NCBI GenBank assembly: GCA_024220505.1
Contig: JAKZZE010000030.1
Span: forward strand, 186,001-250,000
Source of the DNA: Rhizopus arrhizus
Lineage: Eukaryota; Mucoromycota; Mucoromycetes; Mucorales; Rhizopodaceae
Direction of reading: 5' to 3'
DNA: 64,000 nt
Every line of letters starts with the position of its first letter. Positions within the stretch are counted from its first letter, which is position 1. The notes beneath the pieces are model-generated. The model was not told the DNA's origin. It saw only the letters and a program-made list of their open reading frames with translations, and made no database searches. Positions 1 through 12,619 of the stretch are shown here, in pieces. The position numbers and the translations under genes were made by a program.

Positions 1-1119
1 TAAATAAAAATAAGAACAATAATAATAAAAAAACTGGTGTTGATCCTGATGAACTGAACATTCTCAACTAGGGCGATGTGATTTGAAAATATAATTTTGC
101 GATCAGTCTGGGAAAGCTAAGTCTATATATTGTTTAGAAGGTGAGGATACTCGTATTTCTTTTGACAAGGAATGGCTTTGTTAGAATCGATAAGCTTATA
201 AATAGCTTGGATGTACTGAAAAGCAATGTTAACTCAGGATACATGTTAAATTCTAATATATATGGTGCTTAGACTTTACCAAAAGATGCTGAATAAAAAC
301 CAGACTAATGATAGAAAAAAAAAAAAAAAAAAAAAAAAATAGAGAATTTAAGGAGATTGATCAGGAAATAAAAGTATGACAATTGAAATGCACAGGCTAG
401 CATGTTATTTTTTTTTTTTAGCTTCCCAACTTGGACTAGGATGAGGATAGTGCTAATAAGAATGATATGGGTCAAAGAAAGAAAGCCAGTGAATACCTTG
501 TAGATCTACAGCAGCTTAGAACGTTGGCAAAAGAACCGCCAATGATAATAAAGAGCTTATCTATGCTTTTTTAAATGAAGTACTGGCTATATTTTTACGA
601 TTGCATCTGCTGCTTTACATAGATATATTTTAATAAAGTTTATATTATTAGTTGCATTCGTTTTTCAACTCTCTAAATTACTTGATGTTTGTCTTGATAC
701 CATTTGTATGTAATAGTTATAAAAATAAATTCACTAATAGTAATCTATTCTAAACCTTAGATTCAATTAGAATGAGAAGCCGAATGTTGGTAATATATTA
801 AGTAATAAGTTTATATACTAGTGTTAGCCAAGACTACATCATGGTTTAGCTTTAATTCAGTGATCTATTGCATGTTTTTTTTTATCCAGTCATCCCTCTT
901 CTCTTATTCAGAATACCTTACAAGTATTCTCTTGCGCTGATGGATGCTTCACTGCTTTTGCTTTATTCATCGGCAATGTTTGCCCGGTTCATACGTACTG
1001 AAATGGATGTACAACTGAAAAATCATGTTAGGATTTGAAAGTAACACATAGAACGGATATCTTGAATACTTTATACACTGCTTTTTATTACTCATGCACA
1101 AGATATTTTTATTGACAAA
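1..1119. other. AT-rich region, no intact gene
   Basis: I see no intact gene. Short open stretches, such as about 45 codons on the plus strand near 438-573 (Asp/Glu/Lys/Gln-rich), are flanked by stops in all frames and look like decayed coding sequence. A homopolymer A tract lies near 317-339. The last part is the 3' flank of the SET-domain gene. Confidence 0.5.
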
Positions 1120-2698
1120 TTACTTTTTCTTTTTACCGATCGTTCCTCTACAACTTTCACTTCCACAATGGCACATTTGTTCATTTTCTACATTAAAAGT
1201 AGAGAAATTATAATCATAAGACAATTCTGAATAAGCAGGGATATCTTTTGAAGCAAACACACCAAAATGAGCTTCACCTCTATATGACCTATAACAATCA
1301 CCTTAGTAAACAGTTTCCTTATCTCCTTTATTTCTTACCACTTTTCAATATGACAATTAGGATCGCAACTATGATTGATAAATCTTGCCTCAGTTCCTTT
1401 TGTACAAGCATCAATCACTTCACCTTTTGAATATTCCAAAAAGTAGAAGTTATTCTCATTCACATAATCTGTACACATTCTTTCTTCACATAACTTTTGA
1501 CTAATGATTTCACCTCGATATTCAATGACAAATGCGCCCTTTTTTATATCTTCCAGTGTACGAAGACCCCAACCACGTTGATCTGTTTTGAATACTTCGA
1601 GTTTGTATTTTCTTTGCTTTTTTTGAAATCGATTGTTGGAGCATTTGGGTCCACAAGGACAATGTTTGGGATCACATTCATAAAACAGTAACCTAGAGCG
1701 AAAATAAGATGAACAAGTCTTTGATATATATAAACTATACCTATTGATGCAATCATCACCACAACCAACTTCATTTTCACCCGTAGGTTCTTTACAGTGA
1801 CATACGTTTCGTTCATCAGGACATAATTTGGGCTTTCTTTCAACAAATAAATTAGACCTAATCTTTGTAAACACAGGCCGCTTATCCTTTAAGCTTTTGA
1901 TTAAATTCAATTCCCTTTCTTGCCATATAAATGGGGGTAATTCGAATTCTTTGATGGTCAGCAGTGTAGATTCGCCTTGATGAATAGGCAAAGGCAACTC
2001 AAATCGTGTAGGTTTGTTTGTGCCTTGTCGGTTTTCAACTGAATAAAGACCGTGGCTGATGAATTCTTTACGGTGGAAAAGTAAATGACTCATCTTTTTA
2101 GGTGCTGGTGTTGCCTTTTTTGGCGCGGTTCTTTTTAATGGTCTTGCCTCGTCTGGATTTTTTTGTTTGGCCCATCTTAATCCGCATGCATTGCACAGAC
2201 TATACACAGGATATGAGAAAAAAAAAAGTTTCGTGTATATAAACCAGTCTATTTACGTTCTATAGCCTTGTGGGCCTCTACGCCACTGTGGAGTATCTAT
2301 TGTTTTACATTCTGTACATGGACCATCCTCCTTTTTGGTATCTAATTTATTGTCTTCTTTTATACTATTAGTTACACGCTCTTTATAAATAGATGATAGT
2401 TTACTTTCTATGTTTTTTTCATTTAGATTTATCTTGGAAATAGCTCTATTGAATTGTATTAGTCGTAATAATAAAAACAATAAAATCTTTTCTACAGTGA
2501 AAATAATTGATCATCATCAACCTGTTGAGTTGAATTTAATTTTCTTCTTTTTGGTATGTTTAACGCGTCATCATCTTCATCATCCTCTTCTGTTGTTGGG
2601 GGAGATAATGATTCTGTAGTGGGTATTGGTGATGATAAGGGCTTATAATCAATCAATGAAACTAGTGTATCAGTTTCATGGTCCAAAATATGTACCAT
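1120..2698 (-). CDS. Ash1-like histone methyltransferase (GATA finger, AWS-SET-post-SET)
   Basis: This is a predicted nuclear histone lysine methyltransferase, by family probably acting on H3K36. My exon model is 2698-2522, about 2432-2257, 2199-1741, 1692-1339 and 1288-1120, giving about 444 residues. An acidic N-terminus (EEDDEDDD) precedes a GATA zinc finger (CTEC...LCNAC) whose codons are split by intron 2. A Cys-rich AWS segment follows, then the SET domain with GWGLRT, FINHSCDPNC and YDYNF, and a C-terminal post-SET CHCGSESCRG. The 1740-1693 intron is 48 nt, in frame and without a stop, so a naive reading keeps 16 extra residues inside the AWS domain; removing them restores the Ash1-like spacing NRLLFYECDPKHCPCG. 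Exon phases sum correctly to the TAA at 1120. The first intron (2521 to about 2433, or to 2487) is the least certain boundary. Joining a GATA finger to an Ash1-type SET module is notable. Confidence 0.9.
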
Positions 2699-2968
2699 TT
2701 GCCTATAGAAGTAGTTTAGTTTTATGTCTGTATGTCAACTGTCTCTTCTTTACCCAAAAATTGTTTACCTTTTTTTACAATTAAAAAAGAGAGAAGAGAA
2801 AGAAGTCAATTTTTTTTTTTTTGTTAAGGGACAAGTGAAAAAACAATTGAATTTCCGACATCCATAAAAATATTTTTTTTTTTGTACTGGATCAAACAAA
2901 AGTATGATTTTTATTATTATTATTATTGTCATATATACATATGAATAGATTATATACAGAAATTAATA

Positions 2969-3295
2969 TCAATGGGCAATAGTTAAATAGTGATCGTGTC
3001 GTGAGTGATGAAATATTGATTTCAATTTCAGGAATATGCTTGGTTGAGTAGCAACATGGGGGGATCTTTGCCATGGTTTTGATGAATATGAGTTGTGTTT
3101 AATAAATAATTCAGGATAGTCTTTTTCTTCATCATGTAAGACTTGTGGATCAAATATACACTCTACAAATGTATCTTCTAATGCGTCTCTTTCAAAGTAA
3201 ACAACAGCAGGTGGCTCTTTACTGATCTTAACTGTTTTCTTTTCTGAGGAAGGTCTGTTTAATAATATAAATAATTTCGAATGTCTATGATTCAT
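2969..3295 (-). CDS. small hypothetical protein (108 aa)
   Basis: I do not recognise this protein. The frame is also open upstream, but I chose the internal Met at 3295 because the sequence before it is a (GA)n microsatellite that would encode only Ser/Leu repeats. The predicted product has a basic N-terminus (MNHRHSKLF), a central acidic stretch (FERDALEDTFVECIFD, HDEEKDYPELF) and a basic His-rich tail. I see no signal peptide or membrane segment. It lies between CHS7 and the Ash1-like gene on the same strand, with a 130-bp gap to CHS7. The mixed, non-repetitive composition favours a real small gene, but it could be an exon of something larger. Confidence 0.45.
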   Translation of the reverse strand: MNHRHSKLFILLNRPSSEKKTVKISKEPPAVVYFERDALEDTFVECIFDPQVLHDEEKDYPELFIKHNSYSSKPWQRSPHVATQPSIFLKLKSIFHHSRHDHYLTIAH

Positions 3296-3313
3296 TATAC
3301 AAGATATACAATA

Positions 3314-3317
<4 letters not shown>

Positions 3318-3353
<36 letters not shown>
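3318..3353. repeat. (GA)n microsatellite
   Basis: An uninterrupted GA dinucleotide tract of about 35 bp lies in the short gap between the CHS7 stop and the small downstream ORF, in what would be the promoter or 5' UTR of that ORF. Confidence 0.9.
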
Positions 3354-3356
<3 letters not shown>

Positions 3357-3424
3357 AAAGAGCGTGTTCCTGCTTTTATTTTTTTGTATATAAAAGTGGT
3401 GTGATTCAAATGTAGCACAAAAAT

Positions 3425-4499
3425 CTATTTTTCTTTTTCGTTCACTAACAAAGTTTCCAATTCCCAAGTCCTTTGCTTTGCGTCAATCGAAAACTCTAAA
3501 TCTTCCTTTGTGATTGAATCCCAATATTTGTAAATCATCATAACAGAGAGTAAATTGAACATGGTACCAAAGAACATACCATCTAAATAATGTTTGACTT
3601 CTTCACAAATTGTGACTGAAAAGACATACATGGTTACCAGCCCACTCACAAAAAATAATACACCAAATGCAATATCACCCAATGGCCATCGATCTTCCAA
3701 TGTATAGACTACCAAGATGATTTGTGACACAGTATAAGTGAATATCATGATACCATTCAATATATAATAAATAGTCCAAATCATAGATGCTGTAGCCGTA
3801 CTGAAAGGTGAAATGTTTAAAAATGTAAGGATCGATATAATCCAAACAAGTAGAAATACAATAAAGCTTGATATTCTCATAATCTAGTAAAGAAGTAACG
3901 CATTAAAAAATAACACAGAAATCTCCTGATTATTATCACGTTACCCATAAACTGATTTTTGTTCCATCTTCAATAAATTGAAATCCAATAAATCCATTTA
4001 ATAGTAAACACCAACAGGTAGCTGTTATTAAACCTAAATGTGCTGCTGTAAAGTACTTGGAAAGGAAAATATTATTCTTTTCCATTTTTTAAAATATATA
4101 TGATTCTTACAGGATATAAGATGGAAGCAGTCGGAATGATATTTGAAAGTAATAACATTTCAAGAAATACCGTCACCAAATAAAGCTGTAAGAACATTGC
4201 GATTTCCTTTCTACCCACTGCAGTATATTTTGTCTTTACATGATACACCATCACACTTGTCATACAAAGTGCCACAATATTCATAATCAACGTAGCTAGC
4301 TCGTTGTATAAGTAATTTAATAAATGAGGGGTGAATAATAATTACCGGGCTGAAAGATAATAAGACCACCTATTTCTACATTTCTTGAATAGCACATGGC
4401 TTCAATGCCATTAAATTTTCCCATTAATGGACACAGTGTTAAAGCTACTGTTTGACATATGCCATCAAATTTAAATGATTGAAATTTAAACAATACCAT
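3425..4499 (-). CDS. CHS7: Chitin synthase export chaperone Chs7
   Basis: This is an ER multi-pass membrane protein that in other fungi is needed for folding and ER exit of chitin synthase (Chs3 type), so it serves cell-wall chitin deposition. Exons are 4499-4346, 4295-4111, 4055-3945 and 3883-3425; the introns are 50, 55 and 61 nt with GTAAT/GTAAG/GTAAC donors. Family signatures in order: CYSRNVE...[56 protein letters not shown] and [15 protein letters not shown] near the C-terminus. About six to seven hydrophobic segments are visible. The gene looks complete, and exon phases agree with the motif order. It is divergent to the universal stress protein gene across 273 bp. Confidence 0.95.
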
Positions 4500-4772
4500 T
4501 TTATAAAGTGAAAAAAAAAAGAAGAGGACAATAAAATAAATTTTACTACTCTTTCTCTATTATTAAGGAATGTAGTGGTGTGTTTGTGTGTTCTATTCTA
4601 TTTTAATATAAACCATTCTATAGACAATATATCTTTCTATATTTTCCAATCAGCTCACTTTTTCATAAATTATAAACTCCACTCTTTTTCTTTCTATTGA
4701 ATCTGCATATAAATTCATGCTAATTTTTTTTTTTTCTCATATATCTCTTTAACCTTTTTATTATATTAAATA
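4500..4772. promoter_or_regulatory. divergent intergenic region CHS7 / USP
   Basis: This 273-bp AT-rich gap separates two divergently transcribed genes and must contain both promoters. It holds pyrimidine-rich stretches just before the plus-strand start (T-rich 4727-4737, then a CT-rich segment) and TATA-like AT stretches near 4605-4615. No specific regulator site can be named. Confidence 0.5.
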
Positions 4773-5282
4773 ATGTCTGTATCAATTACTGATAAACGCC
4801 GTGTTGCGCTTGCTTATGATGGTAGCGACGATGCTCGTAAATTATTTGACTGGACTATCAAAAACATCATTCGTCCCGAAAGTGATCATCTCATCCTCTT
4901 ATCTGCTGTACAACGATCTGCTAGTAATGCTGTTCCAGGAAGAAGAAGATCATCCAGTCCAGAGTTACCCATGCTGTCTACCACAGCAACCAAGATGGAT
5001 CAAGCCATGGAGGAAACAGAGCATCATCCCACAGCTCGAGAACGTTTAGAAGATATGTCTGCTCAACTTCGAAAGGCCAAGATCTCGAGTGAAGAGCATA
5101 TCCTTTGGGGTGATGCTAAGACACTTTTACCTCGTTATACTCAGTCGAACAAAGTGGATTTACTTATCATGGGTTCTCGTGGTTTGGGAGCTGTGAAAAG
5201 CGTCTTTTTGGGCTCTGTATCAGATGCTTGTCTAAAGGAGTGCCCTTGTCCTGTTCTTGTTGTACGTAATACTACTATTTAA
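4773..5282 (+). CDS. Universal stress protein (USP/UspA family)
   Basis: This single-exon gene encodes 169 residues, probably a soluble nucleotide-binding stress protein. It opens with the family's beta-1 strand (RRVALAYDGSDDARKLFDW). The C-terminal ATP-binding signature G-x2-G-x9-G-S is seen in GSRGLGAVKSVFLGS, followed by CPCPVLVVRN. A Ser/Arg-rich linker (PGRRRSSSPELP) in the middle makes it slightly longer than bacterial members and is typical of fungal forms. The ATG follows a pyrimidine-rich leader. Its tail converges with MRS2 across 80 bp. The exact cellular role cannot be inferred from the sequence. Confidence 0.92.
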   Translation: MSVSITDKRRVALAYDGSDDARKLFDWTIKNIIRPESDHLILLSAVQRSASNAVPGRRRSSSPELPMLSTTATKMDQAMEETEHHPTARERLEDMSAQLRKAKISSEEHILWGDAKTLLPRYTQSNKVDLLIMGSRGLGAVKSVFLGSVSDACLKECPCPVLVVRNTTI

Positions 5283-5362
5283 ATAAAAATAATTATTGTG
5301 TGTGTATAATATATATATTGTGTATTTTGTGTGTTTATATAGTACATTTTATTATCATACAA

Positions 5363-6674
5363 TTAATAAGGTTTAATCTTGGCCAATGTTCTTAATTTCT
5401 TTAACGCCACAGCAAATGCACCTGCTCCTGATAAAAGTGCGAAACCAGTCACAAGCCCAAACGCATAAGGATCATCCTCAAAGTAATTCTTGAGATTCAT
5501 ACCCAACAAGGCACCATATCCGCCCACTATGGATACAGATAATGTAAAGATCGTTAATCGGATATCATACCACATTAATGAATTGCGAGACACGTCCAAG
5601 ATGAGCTGTACAATTTCTTCTGTGGATCGCATATGTTGCCTTAGTGTCGATGCCTTGGCTGCAATTTCTTCTGTTTGTTTATAGTATGCCTCTAACAAGA
5701 GCTCCACCTCTTCATGATCGTGGGCTGCTCTTTGTTTACCGGATGATTTATCTGTTAAATACATTGCCGCCAAATCATCGTCTATTCTCCAATATGATAT
5801 TAGCTTGTATCAATCACAGGTATGACCTATGTTTACCGTTGTCTAATACTTCTTCTAATGCATCTCGAATAGAAAGTGCATCTTGTTCAAATTTAGCCAG
5901 CTTCTTTGAATATTTTAATAAATCTCGCAACTTGTCACCGTTCATTGACTCTTCAATATCTGCCAAATCTTCTAAATCACCTAGTAGTTTATTCACCGGC
6001 CCTTCTAATACATCCAACTCGGATTGTAACGATGAGGTCGCTGATATCAGTATAGCTTCCAGAGCCCTGTTTTAGAATGAGTATGGTGTCAGGGAGTAAT
6101 GAAGCTTCACTAGCTGATTACCTGAATTCAAAAGGTAAACTCTCCTTGGAAGATTTAAGTCGTTCTTCTAAATCATAAATAAATACACTTTGATTATAAC
6201 TATCCGTCGACCCAAAGGTATCAAACAAGACCACCAAATCGCTCTTTAATAGTGCTTTCAAATGAGCAATACTCACCAAAATAGCTTGGGGTCTAACCAA
6301 GATAGTGGGCTTTTGGTAAACAGAATAGGTATCAATTGTTCTTAGATCGCGAGGTAACAGTGAATGATGTTGACAGAAATCTGATTTGAGAAACTCGCCT
6401 GCTGTGATCTTGACAGAACCATGCTTATCAAACTCAGTACCTAATAACAAAGGAATTAGCATAAAATCCACTCTGTACCATACAACTTACAGCGTAGTTT
6501 CATTTCGTTTACTTTTGTTGGTAAAGCAATGACTCTTTTATTTAAGTTAGATTTAATTGTAGTTGTTGTTGCTTCAGTGATTGAGAAAGGTGAGTAATGT
6601 ACACATCTCCTATTGGGTATAAATAGCTTTTTGCTTGTTGGAAATAACTTGGCATATTTTATGAATAAAGACAT
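5363..6674 (-). CDS. MRS2: Mitochondrial magnesium channel Mrs2/Lpe10 (CorA superfamily)
   Basis: This gene encodes an inner-membrane Mg2+ channel subunit importing Mg2+ into the mitochondrial matrix. Exons 6674-6491, 6440-6122, 6066-5837 and 5781-5363 give 383 residues; the introns are 50, 55 and 55 nt and all codon phases close. The N-terminus (MSLFIKYAKLFPTSKKLF) is basic and hydroxylated, as expected for a mitochondrial presequence. Family blocks: MKLRC-TEFDKHG across intron 1, LPFEFRALEAIL across intron 2 and LDNDDDLAAMYLTDK across intron 3. Two C-terminal transmembrane helices flank the diagnostic Gly-Met-Asn motif (YGALLGMNLKNYFE). The protein is somewhat shorter than yeast Mrs2 but has all core parts. 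A 25-nt A tract lies just upstream of the start. Confidence 0.95.
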
Positions 6675-7388
6675 TTTAAAGAAGCAAAAAAAAAAAAAAA
6701 AAAAAAAAAAATCAAGTTAAGATTCAGCTTCATCTATTTCGAATTTTTAAAACGCCAATATCCAGCTCTCTTGTCTATTTAAACATTTACTTCTTTACTT
6801 GTCGTCGTATATAGCAATAAAAAGCGATAATAAGAGCTAAAAAAAAATTCTTTTCTTCTCACTGTTATCATGTTTATAGCTAGTAACATGTTTGAGTCAG
6901 TAACAAGGTCTACTCAAGAAGAGCAAAGCAGCGTTGCTGCTATTACAAATGGTTCATGTAGAAAAGTACTTGATAAATATTCATTGATACGCTCTCTTAA
7001 ACACTTTAGTACTATAATATAAGGATTTATAGTAAGTAACCATCATATTTTAAATTGTCAATGATGCTTAGATCAACTACAGGAACCTTTATGAAGTAAA
7101 TATCACATCATAAAGAGGTATAAATTAATAAGGTAACAATTGTAAATAGCAAAAATTAATGAATTAGAGAAAGAGTGCTTGGATAAAAGTAATATTTTTC
7201 AAGAAGTGTTCTAAACAAGTGCCTCGATTCTATTTCCTTACTTATAAATCACAACTATAAGCCTTGATCGTGATGTAATGCTTTATTGTAGCAGTATATT
7301 TTTTACTTAGATCACATATACTCATAAGGGATTTTTGAATAAATTGAATGAAGATAAGGCTTTAAGTAAAGAAAAAAAATAGTTTGAA
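6675..7388. other. AT-rich intergenic DNA, no gene seen
   Basis: This is the upstream flank of MRS2. It starts with an A tract (about 6687-6711) and has no open frame of note and no RNA gene that I can recognise. From about 7389 the repeat motif of the adjoining array begins. Confidence 0.5.
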
Positions 7389-7788
7389 GTGACCACTAGA
7401 TCTTGTAATTTAATGTTATATAATGTTGATAGAATAGGAGGTTGCAGTGAAGATGATTAGGCTTTAAGGGACTTACTTGCTAGATTGTAAAGTAAAGTTT
7501 AAAGCGAGTAACAAAGAGATATTTCGAAATAAATAAATAAAATGAGGAATAAAAAGTAACGCCGAGTGTTGTAAATATTATGAGACTATAGAAAGTGTAA
7601 AACAAATAGACCTTTTTGAAATCGGAGTAAAAACGGCCATTAGGTTGTAAGTTAACCAGCTGTAAAAAAAATATAGTAAGACGAAAATAAATAAAGAATA
7701 AAAAGAAAAGAGATTTACCTTAATGAAAGTAATTCAAATATAAATAACAAGTACAAAGACTAAATTTTAAAAATGTGTGCTAATTTAT

Positions 7789-7820
<32 letters not shown>

Positions 7821-9205
7821 GTGATTATATTTGTTGTAATATTCCATAGTATGGTTCTGCTTATGGGCTTCTAAATATATGTATTTCAATAAAATTTGAA
7901 TAAGAATGATTAAGGACAATTGATAGTAGAATAAATTCGCTTGTTGTTAATGACAATCAGATCCTATTAAGTAAATAAGGCCACTTTCAAAAAACAAAGT
8001 AATTTAATTAGAATAAAAAGAGGTACACTGAAGATTGTAGACTTCATAAGGCTTATGTTGCTTGTATGGTAATATAAAATCAGATACCTGAGATTTACTT
8101 GAACAAAAAGGATATTTTAAATATAAACATAATAAAATGTCACTTGCATAACAAAAGTTACTTAATTTAATAGAATTATTTCCCGAACCTTGATTGCAAC
8201 AGTATGTTTACAGAAAAATATTAAGAGAATTAACAATGTTGTTAAATAATAATATTATTATTTTATATTCCAATTCCATCTAACTTCTTTAGCAGTGTAA
8301 TGTTGTTAGATTTATTGGCTTAAGGTTTAAACAAAAAAAAAACATTTGAATTGTAGTTGATATAGGAACTGACTTGAATTGAGTTTTGATGCTTGATTTG
8401 CTTGTTATAAGTGATCACCGGATCTTGTAGAGTAGATCGATCTTGTTTTGATTCGTAAAAAGATTTATTTAAAGTAAAAGTAAATAAAAAGGGATACAAT
8501 GAATCTAATTAGTTTCAAAAGACTTGGTTTTGAAGTTATAATAAAATATCAAAAGAGCTTTTTAAAAGGATGATTGATAAATTCATTCAAATAGAAATAA
8601 AGCAAATAAAGTTGAGGATCTGATAAATTTAGAAGTTTAAAGTGCAAATATCAAAAGTGAGTTTTTAAATCATCAGGAACAAATCCTCAATATTTGCTCT
8701 GTTTGGTGAGTTAATGTTTGGTAGGATTTGATTGGTGATATTAGCTTTTGAATTGTTAGAAAAGATTGTACCAAAAAACCGTTCCTTTTATTCGTTCAAA
8801 AAGTTGGTTTTTTGTGTTGTAAAATCTTTATATTTCAGGGTTTAGATAGGATTGAGATTTGAATAAAGAATTGGATATAGAATGTATACAAAGGAGTAAA
8901 GTTGAATAGATATAGGTTTGCGTGTAAATGGCCAACAGATCTTATTAAGTAGATTAGACTTAAATTGAATAAAAAGGTAAAGATAAAGTAAAAATAAAAT
9001 AAAAGGGATTTACAATGAAATATAAGTCTCAAAGTACTATTGGTTCTTCCTATCTATACAAATAAAATAAAAAGAGATAATTGGATCCAAAGGATATTTA
9101 TTGTGATAAGGTAAAGTAATAATAATAAGGTAAGATGATAATAATTGAAACATTTATAAAAAGTTACTGATATTTATATGTTTTTGATTTTCATATTTTT
9201 ATGCT

Positions 9206-9264
<59 letters not shown>

Positions 9265-11130
9265 TTGTTGTCATTGAATTCCTTTGATATTAGCATAGCT
9301 TCGCTTGCTATTGAGATAGCATCTCTCCTATTGTAATTTTCTCTTCCTTTAATGGCTTGTGAGAGCTAACGGTTTCGAATAGAATAAAGTTGATAAAAAG
9401 AATAAAAAATAAGACTTGAGTTAAGTATTGATATATGATTCGCTTGTTATAAGTGACCACCAGATCTTGTTAAGTAGATCAGACTTGTTTGTAATAAAGT
9501 AACTTGATGAGAGCTTTGAAAGTGTTTACAATGAAGATAATTGGCTTCAAGGGACTTGTCTTGCCTGTGTTTTAAGAGTGTTATACCAAAAGATTCAGGG
9601 ATAAAAATACTTGATTTATTGGATAAAATATATTTAAAGTAAGTAAAGTTAAGATATATAAGTCAAGATAAATGAAGTAAAATAAAAATAAAAACTTGTC
9701 TATTTTATAGACAAAGGAAAATAAGGTTTGTTTTTTGAAGTAAGCTTTACTTTTTGAAATAACGTTTGATTTTTTTTTTTTTTTGGAATAAAGTTCAAAA
9801 CTTGAACAAGGTCCAAAATGGGGAACTCACAAGGCGCAGTCATTACTGGTACTAATAGTGTTATTTTATTGGATGACTTGTAGGTTTGTGTTTTGATTGA
9901 GTAAAGTTTGCTTGTAAAGCTTGAATGTAAGGTTAAGATTGCCTTATAAATTGTTGTTTAATATAGAATTTAAGCAAATGCTTAATATAAGTAGTGACCA
10001 CCAGATCTTATATGTAAGATCAATACGATGTTTCTGGATAAAATAATATAAAAAGTAAAGTAAAATAACAGATCAGTAACTTCTATGAGTAAATTAGCCT
10101 ACTTTATTGAGTTAAGTATAAAAATAAAATAAAAGAACTTGACTAGTTTTTCTTCCTTGACTGAATGGTTGGGATATATATGTATATATATTGTTATTCT
10201 AAACCTTGTAGGTTGGGTGAGTGTTTTATATATAGAAGCTTTTCTTGAAACTTTAAAGTAAGGTATTGTAGTGACCACCGGATCTTTTATGTAAGATCAA
10301 ATATAAGTAAATAAAAGATAAAGATAAAAAAAAAATAAAAGGATCAGGAATTTTTTTTTATGAGAAGGTTGCCTGTTTATTGAATAATATATAAAAAAAA
10401 TATATGAGCAGAACTGTACTGTCCTTTTTCTTTGACTAAATGGTTGTGATATTTATATTGTTACTTAGTAGGTACCTGAGATTTGAGTATAAAGCTATAG
10501 GGTATATTTGATGTATTTAGTTGTTGTTTGAAGTGCTTCATAAGAGAAACTTGTTATTCTTGATATAAAGTTTAAGCGAAAGCTTGATATAGATAGTGAC
10601 CATCAAATCTTGCTTGTTAAGATCAATAAAAAGTGTGTTGTAAAATAAAAAGGTAATATAAAAAAGGGATTCAAAGAGCTCAATGAAGAGTCTGAATGTA
10701 AGATATAAGTGATTCTTTTATTGATGTTGATAAGAATAAGAATAAGAATAAAAAGAAAAAGGTTTGTTGGATATTTATATAAAATTTGCTGCCTTGATTC
10801 TGCTTGTTAGATTAATTTTCCCTTTAACCGAAAGTTTTCTGTCTATCGACTCCAGTCATTTTGTTGTTGACTCAAGTCGCTAAAATGACTTGCATCGGAA
10901 GTGGTTTGTACGATCTGATTGACATTTTCGTCACAATATTGTAACTTGTTAGTACTTGGGATTTGTATTGTATTAAAGTGATGTAGATTTATTTAGTTTG
11001 AGGTTAGAAGCCTTGAATGACTTGAGTTTGATTAAGTTGATTGAACGTTTAAAAGTTCTTTTGATAGAGTAATTTGGCTTTAAGTAATGACCACCAGATC
11101 TTTATAGATCAATAAGATTAAGAGTAAGAT
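7389..11130. repeat. degenerate tandem array, left block (hairpin motif units)
   Basis: Nine copies of a motif close to GTGACCACCAGATCTTG, followed by a spacer and AGTAGATCA or AAGATCAA, start near 7389, 7951, 8411, 8928, 9453, 9994, 10271, 10596 and 11086. Spacing is 562, 460, 517, 525, 541, 277, 325 and 490 bp. The motif contains an inverted pair, for example GATCTTA-TATG-TAAGATC at about 10006-10023. It is often preceded by TTCGCTTGTTATAA. A second conserved block, ACAATGAAG...TTCAAGGGACTTG, follows 60-100 bp later in several units. No coding frame exists. The units are AT-rich and diverged, so this is an old non-coding repeat of unknown class. Confidence 0.75.
9214..9263. repeat. T50 homopolymer tract
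   Basis: An uninterrupted run of 50 T lies within one unit of the array. Its length is likely to be polymorphic and is prone to sequencing error. Confidence 0.9.
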
Positions 11131-12619
11131 TATTTTATAAAAGATAAAAAAATAAAATAAAAGGGGTCTTTCTTGATTCGTGATAATTCAGGTATCAGAT
11201 CAGAAAGAATAAGTAAAAATAAAAAGAAAAAAAAAGGTAATTGTGACCCGATAAGAAAAGATTGGTTTTTAAGGGCAAGAAGATTTAATTTATTGAATGT
11301 CTGTTATTTTGGTTAAAAATGTTCACCTTATTTATATAAAAAACATGGGGCGCCTTTTGTCTCTTGTCCTGAACTGTAAATTACAGTTCATGTTCTTCAT
11401 CCAAACTGTCATTATACATGATTGTATCGGGGACTAAACCATTGTTCGTGCTGTTGTATAATGGTAATAATGATTTAAGAAAAGATAAAAACAAAGATCA
11501 AGAAACAGTGTGAGTACTTTTTGAGGCTGATCTTTATTTCAGTTTAAGTTAAAGTAAAAATTATTCTAATTGAAGGCAGGTATTTATATCTTATTGAGTG
11601 AGCGGCTTGATATCTTCTATTGTAAGCGTTCTTCTAATATTCAGGTACTTTAGCAAGTGTCATCTATAATTATGATTATGAAAACTTTTCATTTGTTCTT
11701 TTGTATGTCTGTCATAGATTATCTTTTATTCTGGGAATTCCTCACTGATTTGAATAACGTTATTTTACGCGTTATTTCAATTATGTGAAGGATTAGCAAT
11801 ATTCCTGATATTGGATTGGATCTTGTTATTTTAGTTGATACTTCTTCTTATCAAAGAACTCTCATTAATACAAAACATATTCTAAAAGAATATGTTTAAT
11901 TGGAATTGATTGTATGATCTTATTTAAATAAACTTATATTTTTATTTTATTTAATTATGATCTTGTATTAAGACTTATATTTATCAATGTCTACTACGAT
12001 CAGTTACTGTTCTACAACAGACATAACTTGGAATCATTTATAACATTATTCCCAACACAGATCAATAAAATACTTTGATTAGATTTTTATATTAAGCTTT
12101 ATTCATATTAACTTCACATAATCAAATAAGATGACATGGTTGTAATATAGTTTAGTGATAATATGAGCATGTTGAATAAGGAATGACGATTACTTACCGG
12201 ATCATCATTAGTCATGAAAACATCTATCCTAACTGAGATATTATTGTTAGCAATGATATCCAATCATGAAACTAAAGGTCTTTATATTCATCCGTACCGT
12301 CTCCTTAAATAGTCCTTTATCCAGAGTTATCTGAAACCATCCCAATAGCATAATTGACAATACAGGCTAGGAACAGGCTAAACTAATAATTAGAAATAGT
12401 AATCATCTATTCTGTCAAGTTGATTATAAATCTGTCTTAATTCTTTATCCGTATCATGTCTATAAATACTCTTACTTTTTATATGTAGAATCTATATCAT
12501 AGTTATCTTAACTTAATAAAGAGATACCAAGTTCTAACAGTATTTCTTTATCTTTGTTGCTATATTACATTTTACCTAAAACTCCCCTTTCCTAAACACT
12601 CTGTTATCCCATCGTATCT
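11131..12619. other. AT-rich non-coding DNA
   Basis: I see no gene. The repeat motif stops near 11.1 kb. The segment 11.5-12.0 kb has small palindromes (for example AACATATTCT-AAA-AGAATATGTT near 11872-11899) and could be the remains of a solo LTR, but I find no second copy in the window, so this is not called. Confidence 0.4.

Noticed and set aside
11481..12040. Solo LTR of another retrotransposon
   Set aside because: Composition and some words resemble LTRs, but no second copy, clear TG/CA ends or target duplication could be found.
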